Positions 1 through 6,850 are shown, numbered from the stretch's first letter. The stretch: DNA of 9,086 bases from Rhodobacterales bacterium (GCA_025357355.1 JANXPK010000590.1:1-9086); one strand, 5' to 3'. The notes: a model not told the origin generated them from the letters alone. Translations and numbers: made by a program.

Positions 1-713
1 ACCATGGCCACGACGTTGGTCACCGGGCGTTGGCGGGGTCTTACGAGTTCCTGGTACATCCAGATCGGCAGGGTCGATTGCTGGCCAGCGGTGAATGTGG
101 TGACGATGACCTCGTCGAAGCTGAGCGCGAAGGCGAGCATGCCGCCAGCGAGGAGGGCAGAGCCGAGGTTGGGCAACAGGATGTGCCAGAAGGTCTGGAA
201 GGCATTGGCGCCGAGGTCGGCGGAAGCCTCCATGATGCCGCCGCTCAGGCGACGGAAGCGGGCGACGGCGTTGTTGTAGACGATGACGATGCAGAAGGTG
301 GCGTGGCCGAGGATGATCGTCAGGGTGGAGTAGGGGATGTCCATGATCGAGAAGGCAGAGCGCAGGGACATGCCGGTGATCACGCCGGGCAGGGCGATGG
401 GCAGGATCACCAACAGGGCAAGCTGGTCGCGGCCGAAGAAGCGGGACCCGGCCATGGCGGCAGAGGTGAGGGTGCCAAGGATGAGGGCGAGGAAGGTGGA
501 GGCGGCGGCGACCTTGAGCGACAGGAACAGGGGCGGCCAGATGTCGGCACGGTTCCACGCCACGGCGAACCATTGCAGGGTCAGGCCGGGCGGGGGGAAG
601 GCAAAAGAGCGTTCCTCCGTGGTGAAGGCGTAAAGGAAGATCAGGAGGATCGGCAGGTGGAGGAAGGCGAGGCCGGCAAAGGCGGCGAGTTTGAGCGGAA
701 GGCTAGAGCGCAT
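1..713 (-). CDS. ABC transporter permease 2, PotC/YdcV-like (partial, C-terminus beyond window)
   Basis: Second inner-membrane permease of a spermidine/putrescine-type ABC importer; it would pair with the other permease to form the channel driven by the ATPase. The frame is open from an ATG at 713 to the window edge, giving 237 residues; the family is usually about 260-270, so only a short C-terminal part is missing. An N-terminal membrane segment spans roughly residues 8-30, with more hydrophobic segments near 63-87, 97-117, 130-147 and 183-200. The cytoplasmic EAA loop, which docks on the ATPase, is at about 162-181 (EASADLGANAFQTFWHILLP). The following stretch, about 191-237 (FALSFDEVIVTTFTAG, then IWMYQELVRPRQRP), is characteristic of YdcV/PotC proteins. 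The start overlaps the end of permease 1 by 11 bases, and GGGAG lies 6 bases before the ATG, so translation is probably coupled. Family is confident; substrate is not. Confidence 0.93.
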   Translation of the reverse strand, partial: MRSSLPLKLAAFAGLAFLHLPILLIFLYAFTTEERSFAFPPPGLTLQWFAVAWNRADIWPPLFLSLKVAAASTFLALILGTLTSAAMAGSRFFGRDQLALLVILPIALPGVITGMSLRSAFSIMDIPYSTLTIILGHATFCIVIVYNNAVARFRRLSGGIMEASADLGANAFQTFWHILLPNLGSALLAGGMLAFALSFDEVIVTTFTAGQQSTLPIWMYQELVRPRQRPVTNVVAM

Positions 714-1638
714 CGAACGCTCCCGCCCGTTTGGCGAGGGTCAGATAGGCCAGCATGATCAGGATGGGGACCACGGCGAAGGCGGCGGCAAGGGGGATGT
801 TCCCGGCGGTGCCTTGCAGCTGGTAGACGCTCATCCCGATGAAGGCGGCGGAGGTGCCGATGATCTGGGGGATGATGTAGTCGCCGAGGGTGAGCGAAAA
901 GGTGAAGATCGAGCCCGCGATGACGCCGGGCAGGGCGAGGGGCAGGGTGACGGTCCAGAAGGTCTGGCGCGCGGTGGCGCCGAGGTCGGCGGAAGCCTCC
1001 AGCATCGACGTGGGAACCCGTTCAAGCGAGGCCTGCATGGGCAGGATCATATAAGGCAGCCAGACATAGCAGAAGACGACAAAGGTGCCAAGAAAGCTGG
1101 TCGAAAGCGAGTTGCCACCGACATAGGGCAGCGACAGGGCGGCGTTGAGAAGCCAGTCAGTATGGGTGGCAGTGGCGGCCCAAGTCACGATGCCCTCTTT
1201 GGCAAGGATCAGTTTCCAGGCGTAGACCTTGACGAGGTAGGACGACCACAAGGGCAGCATGATGCCAAGGTAGAAGGCGGCCTTCCAGCGCCCGCGGGCA
1301 TAGCGGGCGGCGAAATAGGCGATGGGAAAAGCGAGAACGGTAGAGGCGATGGTGACGGCGGTGGCCATCAGCACGGTGCGGGCGATGACGGCGAAATTGG
1401 CCGGGCTGAGCAGCTCGGCATAGGTTTTGAGGGTGAAAGTCGGGACGAGGAGGCCGGAGAAATCGTCGATGGAAAAGAAAGATTGCAGCAGGAGGGCGGC
1501 AAGGGAGCCGAGGTAGATGACGCCGAGCCAGACGAGTGGCGGGATGATGAGGAGCAGGAGCAGCAGTTTGGGGTGGCGCCAGAACAGGGTCGTCAGGCGA
1601 TCGGCGAGGCCTCGGGCGGGGATTACGGCGCTGGTCAT
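703..1638 (-). CDS. ABC transporter permease 1, PotB/YdcU-like
   Basis: First inner-membrane permease of the same importer, 311 residues, close to the usual YdcU length. A longer open frame extends upstream to 1800, but its extra 54 residues are proline/serine-rich, overlap the ATPase gene and look non-coding. I place the start at the ATG at 1638, where a typical permease N-terminus begins: a short polar stretch, then a strongly hydrophobic segment at about residues 24-52. Further membrane segments fall near 85-110, 121-145, 182-200, 235-262 and 283-302. The EAA loop is at about 214-233 (EASADLGATARQTFWTVTLP), followed by FSLTLGDYIIPQIIG, a hallmark of PotB-like permeases. A 61-base gap separates it from the ATPase gene upstream, and only a weak ribosome binding site is visible. 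Its end overlaps permease 2. Confidence 0.94.
   Translation of the reverse strand: MTSAVIPARGLADRLTTLFWRHPKLLLLLLIIPPLVWLGVIYLGSLAALLLQSFFSIDDFSGLLVPTFTLKTYAELLSPANFAVIARTVLMATAVTIASTVLAFPIAYFAARYARGRWKAAFYLGIMLPLWSSYLVKVYAWKLILAKEGIVTWAATATHTDWLLNAALSLPYVGGNSLSTSFLGTFVVFCYVWLPYMILPMQASLERVPTSMLEASADLGATARQTFWTVTLPLALPGVIAGSIFTFSLTLGDYIIPQIIGTSAAFIGMSVYQLQGTAGNIPLAAAFAVVPILIMLAYLTLAKRAGAFDAL
720..724 (-). promoter_or_regulatory. Ribosome binding site for permease 2
   Basis: The minus strand reads GGGAG here, 6 bases before the ATG at 713 and inside the last codons of permease 1. It supports the 713 start and translational coupling of the two permeases. Confidence 0.6.
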
Positions 1639-1699
1639 GGGCGATGCGGGGGCGAGCGGAGTGAGGCGCGCGGGACCTGCGGCGGGGGGCTGGCGGGCA

Positions 1700-2686
1700 T
1701 CAGGCGTCGTCCATGACATGGAGTGCGGACGGGTCGAAGGTGAGGGTGAGGGATTGGCCGGGCTTGGGGGCCTCGGTGCCGGTGGGCAGGAGGACGGCAA
1801 TGTCCTGGCCCTGCGCAGAGAGGGTGACGCGGTTGCCGGCGCCGAGGTAGCGCAGGGAGGTTACGGTGCCGGTGAGGCGACCTTGCGGATCGGGGTGCAG
1901 GGCTTCGGGGCGCAGGGATGACCATTTGGCGGGACCGCCAAGCGAACGGGTCAGGGCGGGCGGCAGGACGTTGGAGGAACCGACGAAATCGGCGACAAAG
2001 CGGGTGCGGGGGTGGGCGTAGACCTGCGCCGGGGTGCCTATCTGGGCGATGCGGCCTTCGTTGAAGACGGCGAGGCTGTCGGCCATCGACAGCGCCTCGC
2101 CCTGATCATGGGTAACGAAGACAAAGGTGATGCCAAGGCGGCGTTGCAGGGATTTCAGTTCATCCTGCATCGCCTCGCGCAGTTTCAGATCAAGCGCGCC
2201 AAGGGGTTCATCCAGCAGCAGGACGCGAGGTTCGTTGACGAGGGCACGGGCGAGGGCAACGCGCTGGCGCTGCCCGCCGGAAAGCTGGCCGGGCTTGCGG
2301 GAGCCGTAGGCGTCCAGCTTGACGAGGGCAAGCATCGCGTCGGCCTTGGCGTAGCGGGCGGCGCGGGCCATGCCTTTGACCATCAACCCGTAGGCCACGT
2401 TGTCGCGGACGTTCATGTGGGGGAAAAGGGCGTAGTCCTGAAACACCGTGTTCACGTTGCGCAGATGGGGCGGCGTGGCCGAGACATCCTCGCCAAAGAT
2501 GCGGATCTGGCCGGAAGAGGGTTGCTCAAAGCCCGAGATCAGGCGCAGGCAGGTGGTCTTGCCGGAACCGGAGGGGCCGAGCATGGCGAAAAAGGCGCCC
2601 TCGGCGATGGTCAGGTCCACCCCGTCGACCGCCTTCACGGAGCCGAAATGGCGGGAGACGGCGCGGAATTCTACGGCAGCGGTCAT
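1700..2686 (-). CDS. ABC transporter ATP-binding protein, PotA/YdcT-like
   Basis: Cytoplasmic ATPase that powers the importer, 328 residues. The nucleotide-binding domain is complete: Walker A GPSGSGKTT at residues 37-45, Q-loop glutamine near 83 (FQDYALFPHM), signature LSGGQRQRVA at 135-144, Walker B VLLLDEP at 155-161, D-loop GALD at 163-166, and the switch histidine in THDQ at about 193. After residue 230 comes a C-terminal TOBE-type region (SLRPEAL near 257, then TGTVTSLRYLGAGNRVTL), as in PotA/MalK/FbpC-class ATPases that act on small-solute importers. No key residue is missing. It lies 70 bases downstream of the binding-protein gene, across a strong stem-loop, and 61 bases upstream of permease 1. 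The ribosome binding site before the ATG at 2686 is weak. This could reflect lower expression of ATPase than of binding protein, which is usual in such operons. Confidence 0.96.
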   Translation of the reverse strand: MTAAVEFRAVSRHFGSVKAVDGVDLTIAEGAFFAMLGPSGSGKTTCLRLISGFEQPSSGQIRIFGEDVSATPPHLRNVNTVFQDYALFPHMNVRDNVAYGLMVKGMARAARYAKADAMLALVKLDAYGSRKPGQLSGGQRQRVALARALVNEPRVLLLDEPLGALDLKLREAMQDELKSLQRRLGITFVFVTHDQGEALSMADSLAVFNEGRIAQIGTPAQVYAHPRTRFVADFVGSSNVLPPALTRSLGGPAKWSSLRPEALHPDPQGRLTGTVTSLRYLGAGNRVTLSAQGQDIAVLLPTGTEAPKPGQSLTLTFDPSALHVMDDA

Positions 2687-2709
2687 GGGCGCTCTGGTTC
2701 AAGGCGATG

Positions 2710-2737
2710 CGCCGGGCGGGGTTTGGCCCGCCCGGCG
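2710..2737 (-). other. Intra-operon stem-loop between binding-protein and ATPase genes
   Basis: An 11-base arm at 2710-2720 (cgccgggcggg) is perfectly complementary to 2727-2737, leaving a 6-base loop. The stem is all G/C apart from the loop, so it should be very stable in RNA. The minus-strand transcript has no U-run after it, so it is not a classical terminator. It lies just after the stop codon of the binding-protein gene. In other binding-protein importers (for example malE-malF) such hairpins protect the upstream mRNA from 3' decay, giving excess binding protein over membrane parts. Applying that role here is an inference. Confidence 0.7.
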
Positions 2738-2756
2738 GATAGTGCTGGCCCTTGGC

Positions 2757-3914
2757 TTACTGACCGCCGACCACGGCCATATAGTCGCTGACCCATTGGT
2801 GATAGGGCACGCAGGCCCCGGTTCCCTGATCGCAATCGGCAACCGGGGTGGTCCAGAAATGGATCTTGTCGAAGGTATCCGCACCGTTGGCCTTGCAGCC
2901 GTCGGCGGTTTGCTGACCAGACTTGTCAGAACAAGCGGCAGGAACCACGGGCACCGAACCGAACCACACCGACAGGTCGGATTGCAGGTTGGAGCTCAGC
3001 GTATGCTCGATCCATTTGTAGGCACAGTTCGGATGCGCAGCGGTGGTCGCCATCATCGTGGTGTCGGCCCAGCCGGTTGCCCCTTCGTCCGGGATGGTCG
3101 AGGCAATGGGGAACTTTTCGCCCAGCAAGAGGTTGACCTGATAGGGCCATGACGTGGCCGCCACGACGCCTTCGTTCTTGAAATCATCGGTCTGTACGGT
3201 GGCGTCGTGCCAGTAGCGGCCGACCAGCTTGCGCTGACCGCGCAAGAGATCAAGGGCGGCGGCATATTGGGCGGGGTTCAGTTCGTAGGGGTTGGTGATC
3301 TTGAGGTCGGGTTTGTGGGCCATCAGAAAGAGCGCCGCATCGGCGATGTAGATCGGGCCGTCATAGGCCTGAACGCGCCCCGCGTTCGGCTTGCCGTCTG
3401 GCAGGTTTTGCGGCTCGAACACCACCGACCACGACTTGGGCGGGTCCTTGAACACGGTGGTGTTGTACATCAGCACATTCGGCCCCCACTGGTAGGGCAC
3501 GCCGTAATGCACGCCGCCGACGGTATGCCAGGCGCCGTTCTTCAGCCGGTCATCCAGTTTGGACCATGACGGGATCAGGTCGATGTTGATGGGCTGCACC
3601 TTCTTGCCCGCCACCAGCCGGAGCGAGGCGTCGCCGGAGGCCGTCACCAGATCGAAGCCGCCCTGGTTCATCAGGGTGACCATTTCGTCCGAGGTATTGG
3701 CGATCTTGGCCATGACCTTGCAGCCGGTATCCGTCTCGAACTTGGTGATCCAGTCGAAGGTCTTGTCGCTTTCGCCGCGTTCCAGATAGCCGGGCCAGGC
3801 GACGATATCGACCTCGCCTTCGCCCGCGCCGATGGCCGTGACCTGAGCCAGCAAAGGCCCGGTGGCCAGGGCAAAGGCGAGAACCGCCGTGCCCATGAGT
3901 TTCATTGTCTTCAT
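2757..3914 (-). CDS. Periplasmic substrate-binding protein of polyamine-like ABC importer (YdcS/PotD family)
   Basis: Captures solute in the periplasm and delivers it to the two permeases; 385 residues. The N-terminus is a clear Sec signal peptide: lysines at 2 and 5, a hydrophobic core at about 7-22, and likely cleavage after the alanine at about 23 (PLLA/Q). The mature part begins with the beta-strand VDIVAWPGYLE near 35-45, followed by the usual binding-protein fold; GVPYQWGPNVLMYNT at about 137-151 and SWPYQVNLLLGEKFPI near 254-269 match the YdcS/PotD group. A cysteine-containing C-terminal portion (four cysteines after about residue 325, and FWTTPVADC near 352) also fits YdcS-like proteins. 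The start at 3914 is supported by AGGGAG 6 bases upstream; an internal Met codon at residue 4 is less likely. E. coli YdcS has also been reported to have polyhydroxybutyrate synthase activity; nothing here tests that. The substrate is uncertain: putrescine, another polyamine or a related amine. Confidence 0.93.
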   Translation of the reverse strand: MKTMKLMGTAVLAFALATGPLLAQVTAIGAGEGEVDIVAWPGYLERGESDKTFDWITKFETDTGCKVMAKIANTSDEMVTLMNQGGFDLVTASGDASLRLVAGKKVQPINIDLIPSWSKLDDRLKNGAWHTVGGVHYGVPYQWGPNVLMYNTTVFKDPPKSWSVVFEPQNLPDGKPNAGRVQAYDGPIYIADAALFLMAHKPDLKITNPYELNPAQYAAALDLLRGQRKLVGRYWHDATVQTDDFKNEGVVAATSWPYQVNLLLGEKFPIASTIPDEGATGWADTTMMATTAAHPNCAYKWIEHTLSSNLQSDLSVWFGSVPVVPAACSDKSGQQTADGCKANGADTFDKIHFWTTPVADCDQGTGACVPYHQWVSDYMAVVGGQ

Positions 3915-3920
3915 CGCAAA

Positions 3921-3926
3921 CTCCCT
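3921..3926 (-). promoter_or_regulatory. Ribosome binding site for the substrate-binding protein
   Basis: The minus strand reads AGGGAG, 6 bases before the ATG at 3914. It is the strongest such site in the transporter genes, which fits high production of the binding protein and fixes the start. Confidence 0.75.
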
Positions 3927-3973
3927 GAGTGATGCGCTGTGCCGCGCGGTGCCGCCTGTGCGGTCATATGATC

Positions 3974-4001
3974 AAATTAGCCCGAGTGGCGGTTTAAGCA
4001 A
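3974..4001 (-). promoter_or_regulatory. Possible sigma-70-like promoter for the ABC transporter operon
   Basis: In the 101-base gap before the binding-protein gene, the minus strand has TTGCTT (4001-3996), a 16-base spacer and TAATTT (3979-3974), about 60 bases upstream of the ATG. The gap is locally AT-rich compared with its surroundings and includes a T-run at 4011-4005 and the palindrome TCATATGA at 3964-3971, a possible operator half. Match quality is moderate and the call rests only on spacing and position. Confidence 0.35.
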
Positions 4002-4015
4002 CTGAAAAAAAGCAG

Positions 4016-4837
4016 TCAGACCACGGCGCAGCGCTGGACAAAGGCGGCGAGTTCGCGGTTGAAACGCGGGGTGTCCTCGACAAAGGGCGAATGACCGACG
4101 CCGGTGTAAAGCGACAGCACGGCATCGGGCACCGTGCGGGCGGTATGCGTGGCCAGACCGGGCAAGACCAGAAGGTCGCGGGAGCCTTGGGTGACGAGCA
4201 CGGGAAGGTCGAGCCTGGGCAATATGCTGTCAACATCGGGCGGGCGGGTCAGATGGGCGCGGCGGGTTTGGGGGCGGACGCGCATGTTGTAAAAGACCGC
4301 GCGGCGCAGATAGTCGGCGGGCGGCGGCACAAAGAAACAGGCGCGCATGAATTTCTCGACCGCGGCGATTTCTGCCGCGAGGTCGAGGCGGCACATGTCG
4401 CGCAGAAATTCGTTGCCCGGTCCGTTGAAGGCGGGGTCGGAATTGGTGCGGGCGCCGACATAGTTGATGCCGGCGATGGCTTTGGTGCCGTAGGCCCGGA
4501 CATAGTCGTTGACCAGCCGTCCGGCATAGGACCAGCCGACCAGAATCGGGCGATTGAGGTTCAGGGCGGTGATGACGGCGTTGGTGTCGGCGGCGAAGTC
4601 TACATCGCGGCTGTAGCGCGCCGGATCGTCAGGCTGGTCCGAAGCGCCGTGGCCGCGGATGTCATAGGCGACCATACGGAAGCAGGATTTCAGTTCGGGG
4701 TCGGACATCTGCAGATCCCAGGCCAGGGCCGCTTGCGAAAAGCCATGCAGAAACAAGATCGTCGGGCCGTCGGGGTTGCCGGTCTCGTAGGTCGCGAGGG
4801 TGAGGCCGTCGGCCGAGGGGATGCGGGTCTGCTTCAT
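4016..4837 (-). CDS. Alpha/beta hydrolase
   Basis: Probable cytoplasmic hydrolase or esterase of the alpha/beta-hydrolase fold, 273 residues, without a signal peptide. I take the ATG at 4837 as start: it follows the GAF gene's TGA with only one base between, and MKQTRIPSADGLTLATYETG is a typical fold N-terminus. The frame continues upstream to 4906 only through low-complexity sequence inside the GAF gene. Visible features are LFLHGFS at 28-34 (HG oxyanion region), YDIRGHGASDQP at 58-69, the nucleophile elbow GWSYAG with Ser103, an acid candidate Asp221 in GSRDLL, and His249 in GVGHSPF, so the triad is complete. The residue two after Ser is Ala rather than the more usual Gly, which small-residue elbows tolerate. 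A variable cap lies at roughly 130-200. The substrate cannot be told: haloperoxidase-like, ester, lactone and amide hydrolases all share this pattern. It ends 101 bases before the transporter operon. Confidence 0.9.
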   Translation of the reverse strand: MKQTRIPSADGLTLATYETGNPDGPTILFLHGFSQAALAWDLQMSDPELKSCFRMVAYDIRGHGASDQPDDPARYSRDVDFAADTNAVITALNLNRPILVGWSYAGRLVNDYVRAYGTKAIAGINYVGARTNSDPAFNGPGNEFLRDMCRLDLAAEIAAVEKFMRACFFVPPPADYLRRAVFYNMRVRPQTRRAHLTRPPDVDSILPRLDLPVLVTQGSRDLLVLPGLATHTARTVPDAVLSLYTGVGHSPFVEDTPRFNRELAAFVQRCAVV

Positions 4838-4838
4838 C

Positions 4839-5267
4839 TCAGCCTTTGGCCATTTCAGCGACAAGGGCGTCGTGGTGGTGGGCGGCGAGGGCGCGGTAGA
4901 GGCCAAGCCTTTCGGGCGTGAAATGGTGTTCCTCGGCCAGAAGGTTGACGGTGCCGAGGACTTGGCCGTGGTCGATGATCGGAATGTTGACGCAGGAGCC
5001 GAGACCGAGCGAGGTGATCAGTTCGTGGTCGAAGAAGTACCGGGCGAACTCGGGTGCGGTGTTGGCGACAAAGGTTTGCTGGCCGGTGATGCAAAAGTCG
5101 TACCAGCCGTCGCGGGTCAGCGGTTTGGTGCCCGAAACCGGGTATTCGACCGGGTGCGAGGTATAGGCGCGACGGGCGACATCGCGGGCAAGGTCTTGCA
5201 CCGTGACGGTGAGAAGCCGGGTGCCGAGGGCGGCGCATTTCGCGTGAAGGGTGTGGTAGACGGTCAT
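4839..5267 (-). CDS. Single GAF-domain protein
   Basis: Small cytoplasmic protein of 142 residues, essentially one GAF domain with no output domain attached. An N-terminal helix (about 4-35) leads into the domain; the clearest GAF signature is LGSCVNIPIIDHGQVLGTVNLLAE at about 89-112 (shown here as strand, turn, strand), followed by the final helix LGLYRALAAHHHDALVAEM. It is not a methionine-(R)-sulfoxide reductase of the fRMsr type: the cysteines at 11, 59 and 92 do not show that family's CGxxA pattern. GAF domains bind small ligands or mediate dimer contacts, so a sensing or regulatory role is likely but the ligand is unknown. Several histidines near the C-terminus (HH at 114-115, HHH at 130-132) could bind metal; this is speculative. 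The start ATG shares an ATGA overlap with the HPP gene's stop, so the two are translationally coupled. Confidence 0.85.
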   Translation of the reverse strand: MTVYHTLHAKCAALGTRLLTVTVQDLARDVARRAYTSHPVEYPVSGTKPLTRDGWYDFCITGQQTFVANTAPEFARYFFDHELITSLGLGSCVNIPIIDHGQVLGTVNLLAEEHHFTPERLGLYRALAAHHHDALVAEMAKG

Positions 5268-6301
5268 GGGTTCCTCGGGATCGGGCCGTGGGTGAGGGCG
5301 GCAAGCAGGTCGGTGCGGGTGATGAGGCCGGTCAGACGATCGCCCGCTGTCACAGGAATGCAGGTTTGGCCGCCCGCAGCCAGCAAGGTGACAAGGTCCG
5401 CGAGGGGGGCGGTGGGCGGCACGCTGCGGACCGATTGGGAAAGCGCCTTCAACCCGACGTCGGGGAGCGGGCCGAGCAGGGCTGTTTGCGGGACAAGGCC
5501 CGCGAAACGGGTGCCGTCGATCAGCGGCAGGTGGCCATAATTGGTGCGGCGGAAGGTCTCGGCAGCCTCGGTGAGGGTGGTCGCCGGGGTCAGGGTGACG
5601 AGGTCGCGCGACATGATGCTGGCGGCGGTCAGGGGGCCACTGTGGGCGATGGCCTCGGCGGCGGCGATGAGGCGGGAAAGGTCCTCGACCCCGAGGTTCG
5701 CCCCCATCCGCAGCCGGTCAAGTGCGGCGGCGAGGGCGAAGGGGCCGGGGGTCTGGCGCAAGGCCGGGGCGGTCGTGGGCTGGCGGAATGGGTAGTGGCG
5801 ACCGGTGGCGCGGTTCCAGGCGATGCCGAGAACGACCAGCGCGGCGGTGCCGGTGAAGACAGGCAGCAGGGCAAAGCTGAGGGGCGGCAGATGGTCGGGC
5901 CTGGTGAGCAGCACGGTCGCGATGGCCACGGCGCCGCCCGGCGGATGCATGGCGCGGGTCAGCGCCATGGCGATCATGGCCAAGAGAACTGCGGCGCTGA
6001 TGGCGGGGACCATGGGCAGCTGGGTTTGCAGGACCGCGAGCGCGGCGAGGGCCGAGACGGTGTTGCCGACCACGGCCGACCACGGCTGGGCCAGCGGGCT
6101 GTTGGGGACCGCGAATATCAGGAAGGCCGAGGCGCCGAAGGGGGCGATCAGGGCGGCTTGGGTCATCATGGGCGTTCCCGCGCCGGAAAGCGCCCACAGG
6201 ATCAGGTCGGCGAGGAGCAGGCCCAGGGCGGCGCCGATGGCGGCGCGGGCAATTTCGCGCGGTGGTGTCGGCGGCATGACGGGAAGAAAGCCGCGGATCA
6301 T
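5264..6301 (-). CDS. HPP family membrane protein with C-terminal tandem CBS domains
   Basis: Inner-membrane protein of 345 residues. The first half is an HPP domain: hydrophobic segments at about 19-40, 48-66, 76-93, 98-117 and 142-162, with the family's signature motif HPPGGA at 119-124 after the fourth. The second half is cytoplasmic and carries two CBS motifs, about 226-273 (ASIMSRDLVTLTPATTL, then YGHLPLID and FAGLV) and about 289-336 (SVRSVPPTAPLADLV, then IPVTAGDRLTGLITRTDLL). CBS pairs usually bind adenine nucleotides and gate the attached domain. Plant HPP proteins have been linked to nitrite transport into chloroplasts; bacterial members are mostly uncharacterised. I use the ATG at 6301 because it forms an ATGA overlap with the preceding gene; a second Met at residue 9 is possible. 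It is followed by the GAF gene through another ATGA overlap. Confidence 0.92.
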   Translation of the reverse strand: MIRGFLPVMPPTPPREIARAAIGAALGLLLADLILWALSGAGTPMMTQAALIAPFGASAFLIFAVPNSPLAQPWSAVVGNTVSALAALAVLQTQLPMVPAISAAVLLAMIAMALTRAMHPPGGAVAIATVLLTRPDHLPPLSFALLPVFTGTAALVVLGIAWNRATGRHYPFRQPTTAPALRQTPGPFALAAALDRLRMGANLGVEDLSRLIAAAEAIAHSGPLTAASIMSRDLVTLTPATTLTEAAETFRRTNYGHLPLIDGTRFAGLVPQTALLGPLPDVGLKALSQSVRSVPPTAPLADLVTLLAAGGQTCIPVTAGDRLTGLITRTDLLAALTHGPIPRNP

Positions 6302-6633
6302 GAGACGGCCCCATCCCAGCGCCCCTCGGCCATCACCAGCCAGCCGGTCGTGGGGTCTGGTGGCGGCAGAGCACTGCCTTGCCAGAACATCAGCAGGATG
6401 TGGTCGGGCTCCTTGGGGCTGTCGGTTTCCGCCATGGCCTGCCAGATCATGCCGAAGCCTTCCTGGAGAAGGCCTTCGGCATAGAAGGCGATCTCTTCGG
6501 CATCCAGAAGTTCGGTCGCGTCGTCCTGAATGTCCCAGCCTTCGGCGTCACCCCACACCACGGCTCCCTCGACATCGGGGTGTTTGGCCGCCAGTTTGGC
6601 GAGGGGGAGAAGGAAGGTGGCGATGTCGGTCAT
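6298..6633 (-). CDS. Hypothetical small acidic protein, first gene of the HPP-GAF-hydrolase unit
   Basis: I do not recognise this 111-residue protein. The frame extends to 6720, but the upstream 29 codons look non-coding. The ATG at 6633 gives a natural N-terminus (MTDIATFLLPLAKLAAKHPDV) and has AGGA 4 bases before it. The protein is rich in Asp and Glu (for example WGDAEGWDIQDDATELLDAEE at about 27-47, an acidic run broken by aromatics), contains several tryptophans, and has no signal peptide or membrane segment, so it is probably cytoplasmic and soluble. Alternating hydrophobic strands such as EGAVVWG, HILLMFWQG and TGWLVMAEG suggest a small alpha/beta fold. Its stop overlaps the start of the HPP gene (ATGA), so it is co-translated with that membrane protein and may act with it. 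Coding status is supported by the overlap, the ribosome binding site and the sensible composition. Confidence 0.75.
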   Translation of the reverse strand: MTDIATFLLPLAKLAAKHPDVEGAVVWGDAEGWDIQDDATELLDAEEIAFYAEGLLQEGFGMIWQAMAETDSPKEPDHILLMFWQGSALPPPDPTTGWLVMAEGRWDGAVS

Positions 6634-6637
6634 GCTG

Positions 6638-6641
6638 TCCT
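6638..6641 (-). promoter_or_regulatory. Ribosome binding site for the small acidic protein
   Basis: The minus strand reads AGGA 4 bases before the ATG at 6633. The spacing is slightly short, but it decides between this start and the longer open frame beginning at 6720, which has no such site. Confidence 0.45.
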
Positions 6642-6820
6642 GCCGGTTCGTGCAGCAGGAATGGCTGAGGATCGGGGTTTGGGCAAGGGGTGTTTGGGAG
6701 TGTCCACTTGTGGGCGGCAAGGGGTTTCGTTGGGGATCAAGGGGTTGGGTTGTGGGATTTGCCTGACGTTAACGGGTGCTCTGGGTGGATGGCTGGAGCG
6801 CGATCAATCTTGGTGGAAAC

Positions 6821-6850
6821 ATCATAAGGGACGTTTGGTCTGTATGACCA
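6821..6850 (-). promoter_or_regulatory. Possible promoter for the four-gene unit
   Basis: The minus strand has TGGTCA (6850-6845), an 18-base spacer and TATGAT (6826-6821), the best -10-like hexamer in this gap. Transcripts would start near 6814 and carry a leader of about 180 bases before the first gene. The -35 match is only partial. The site lies at the edge of the presumed repeat region, so the repeat might supply the promoter. Low confidence. Confidence 0.25.

Noticed and set aside
691..1716. A 341-codon plus-strand open frame opposite permease 1
   Set aside because: It has no recognisable domain, is dominated by Gly, Asp and Glu, and mirrors a clear permease gene.
1639..1800. Upstream extension of permease 1 to an ATG at 1800
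   Set aside because: The extra 54 residues are proline/serine-rich, overlap the ATPase gene, and do not resemble permease N-termini.
4003..4020. T-run just after the hydrolase stop as an intrinsic terminator
   Set aside because: The seven T residues on the minus strand are not preceded by a convincing stem; only 4-base arms flank the run itself.
5288..6484. A 398-codon plus-strand open frame opposite the HPP-CBS gene
   Set aside because: Low-complexity shadow of a gene with clear HPP and CBS motifs on the other strand.
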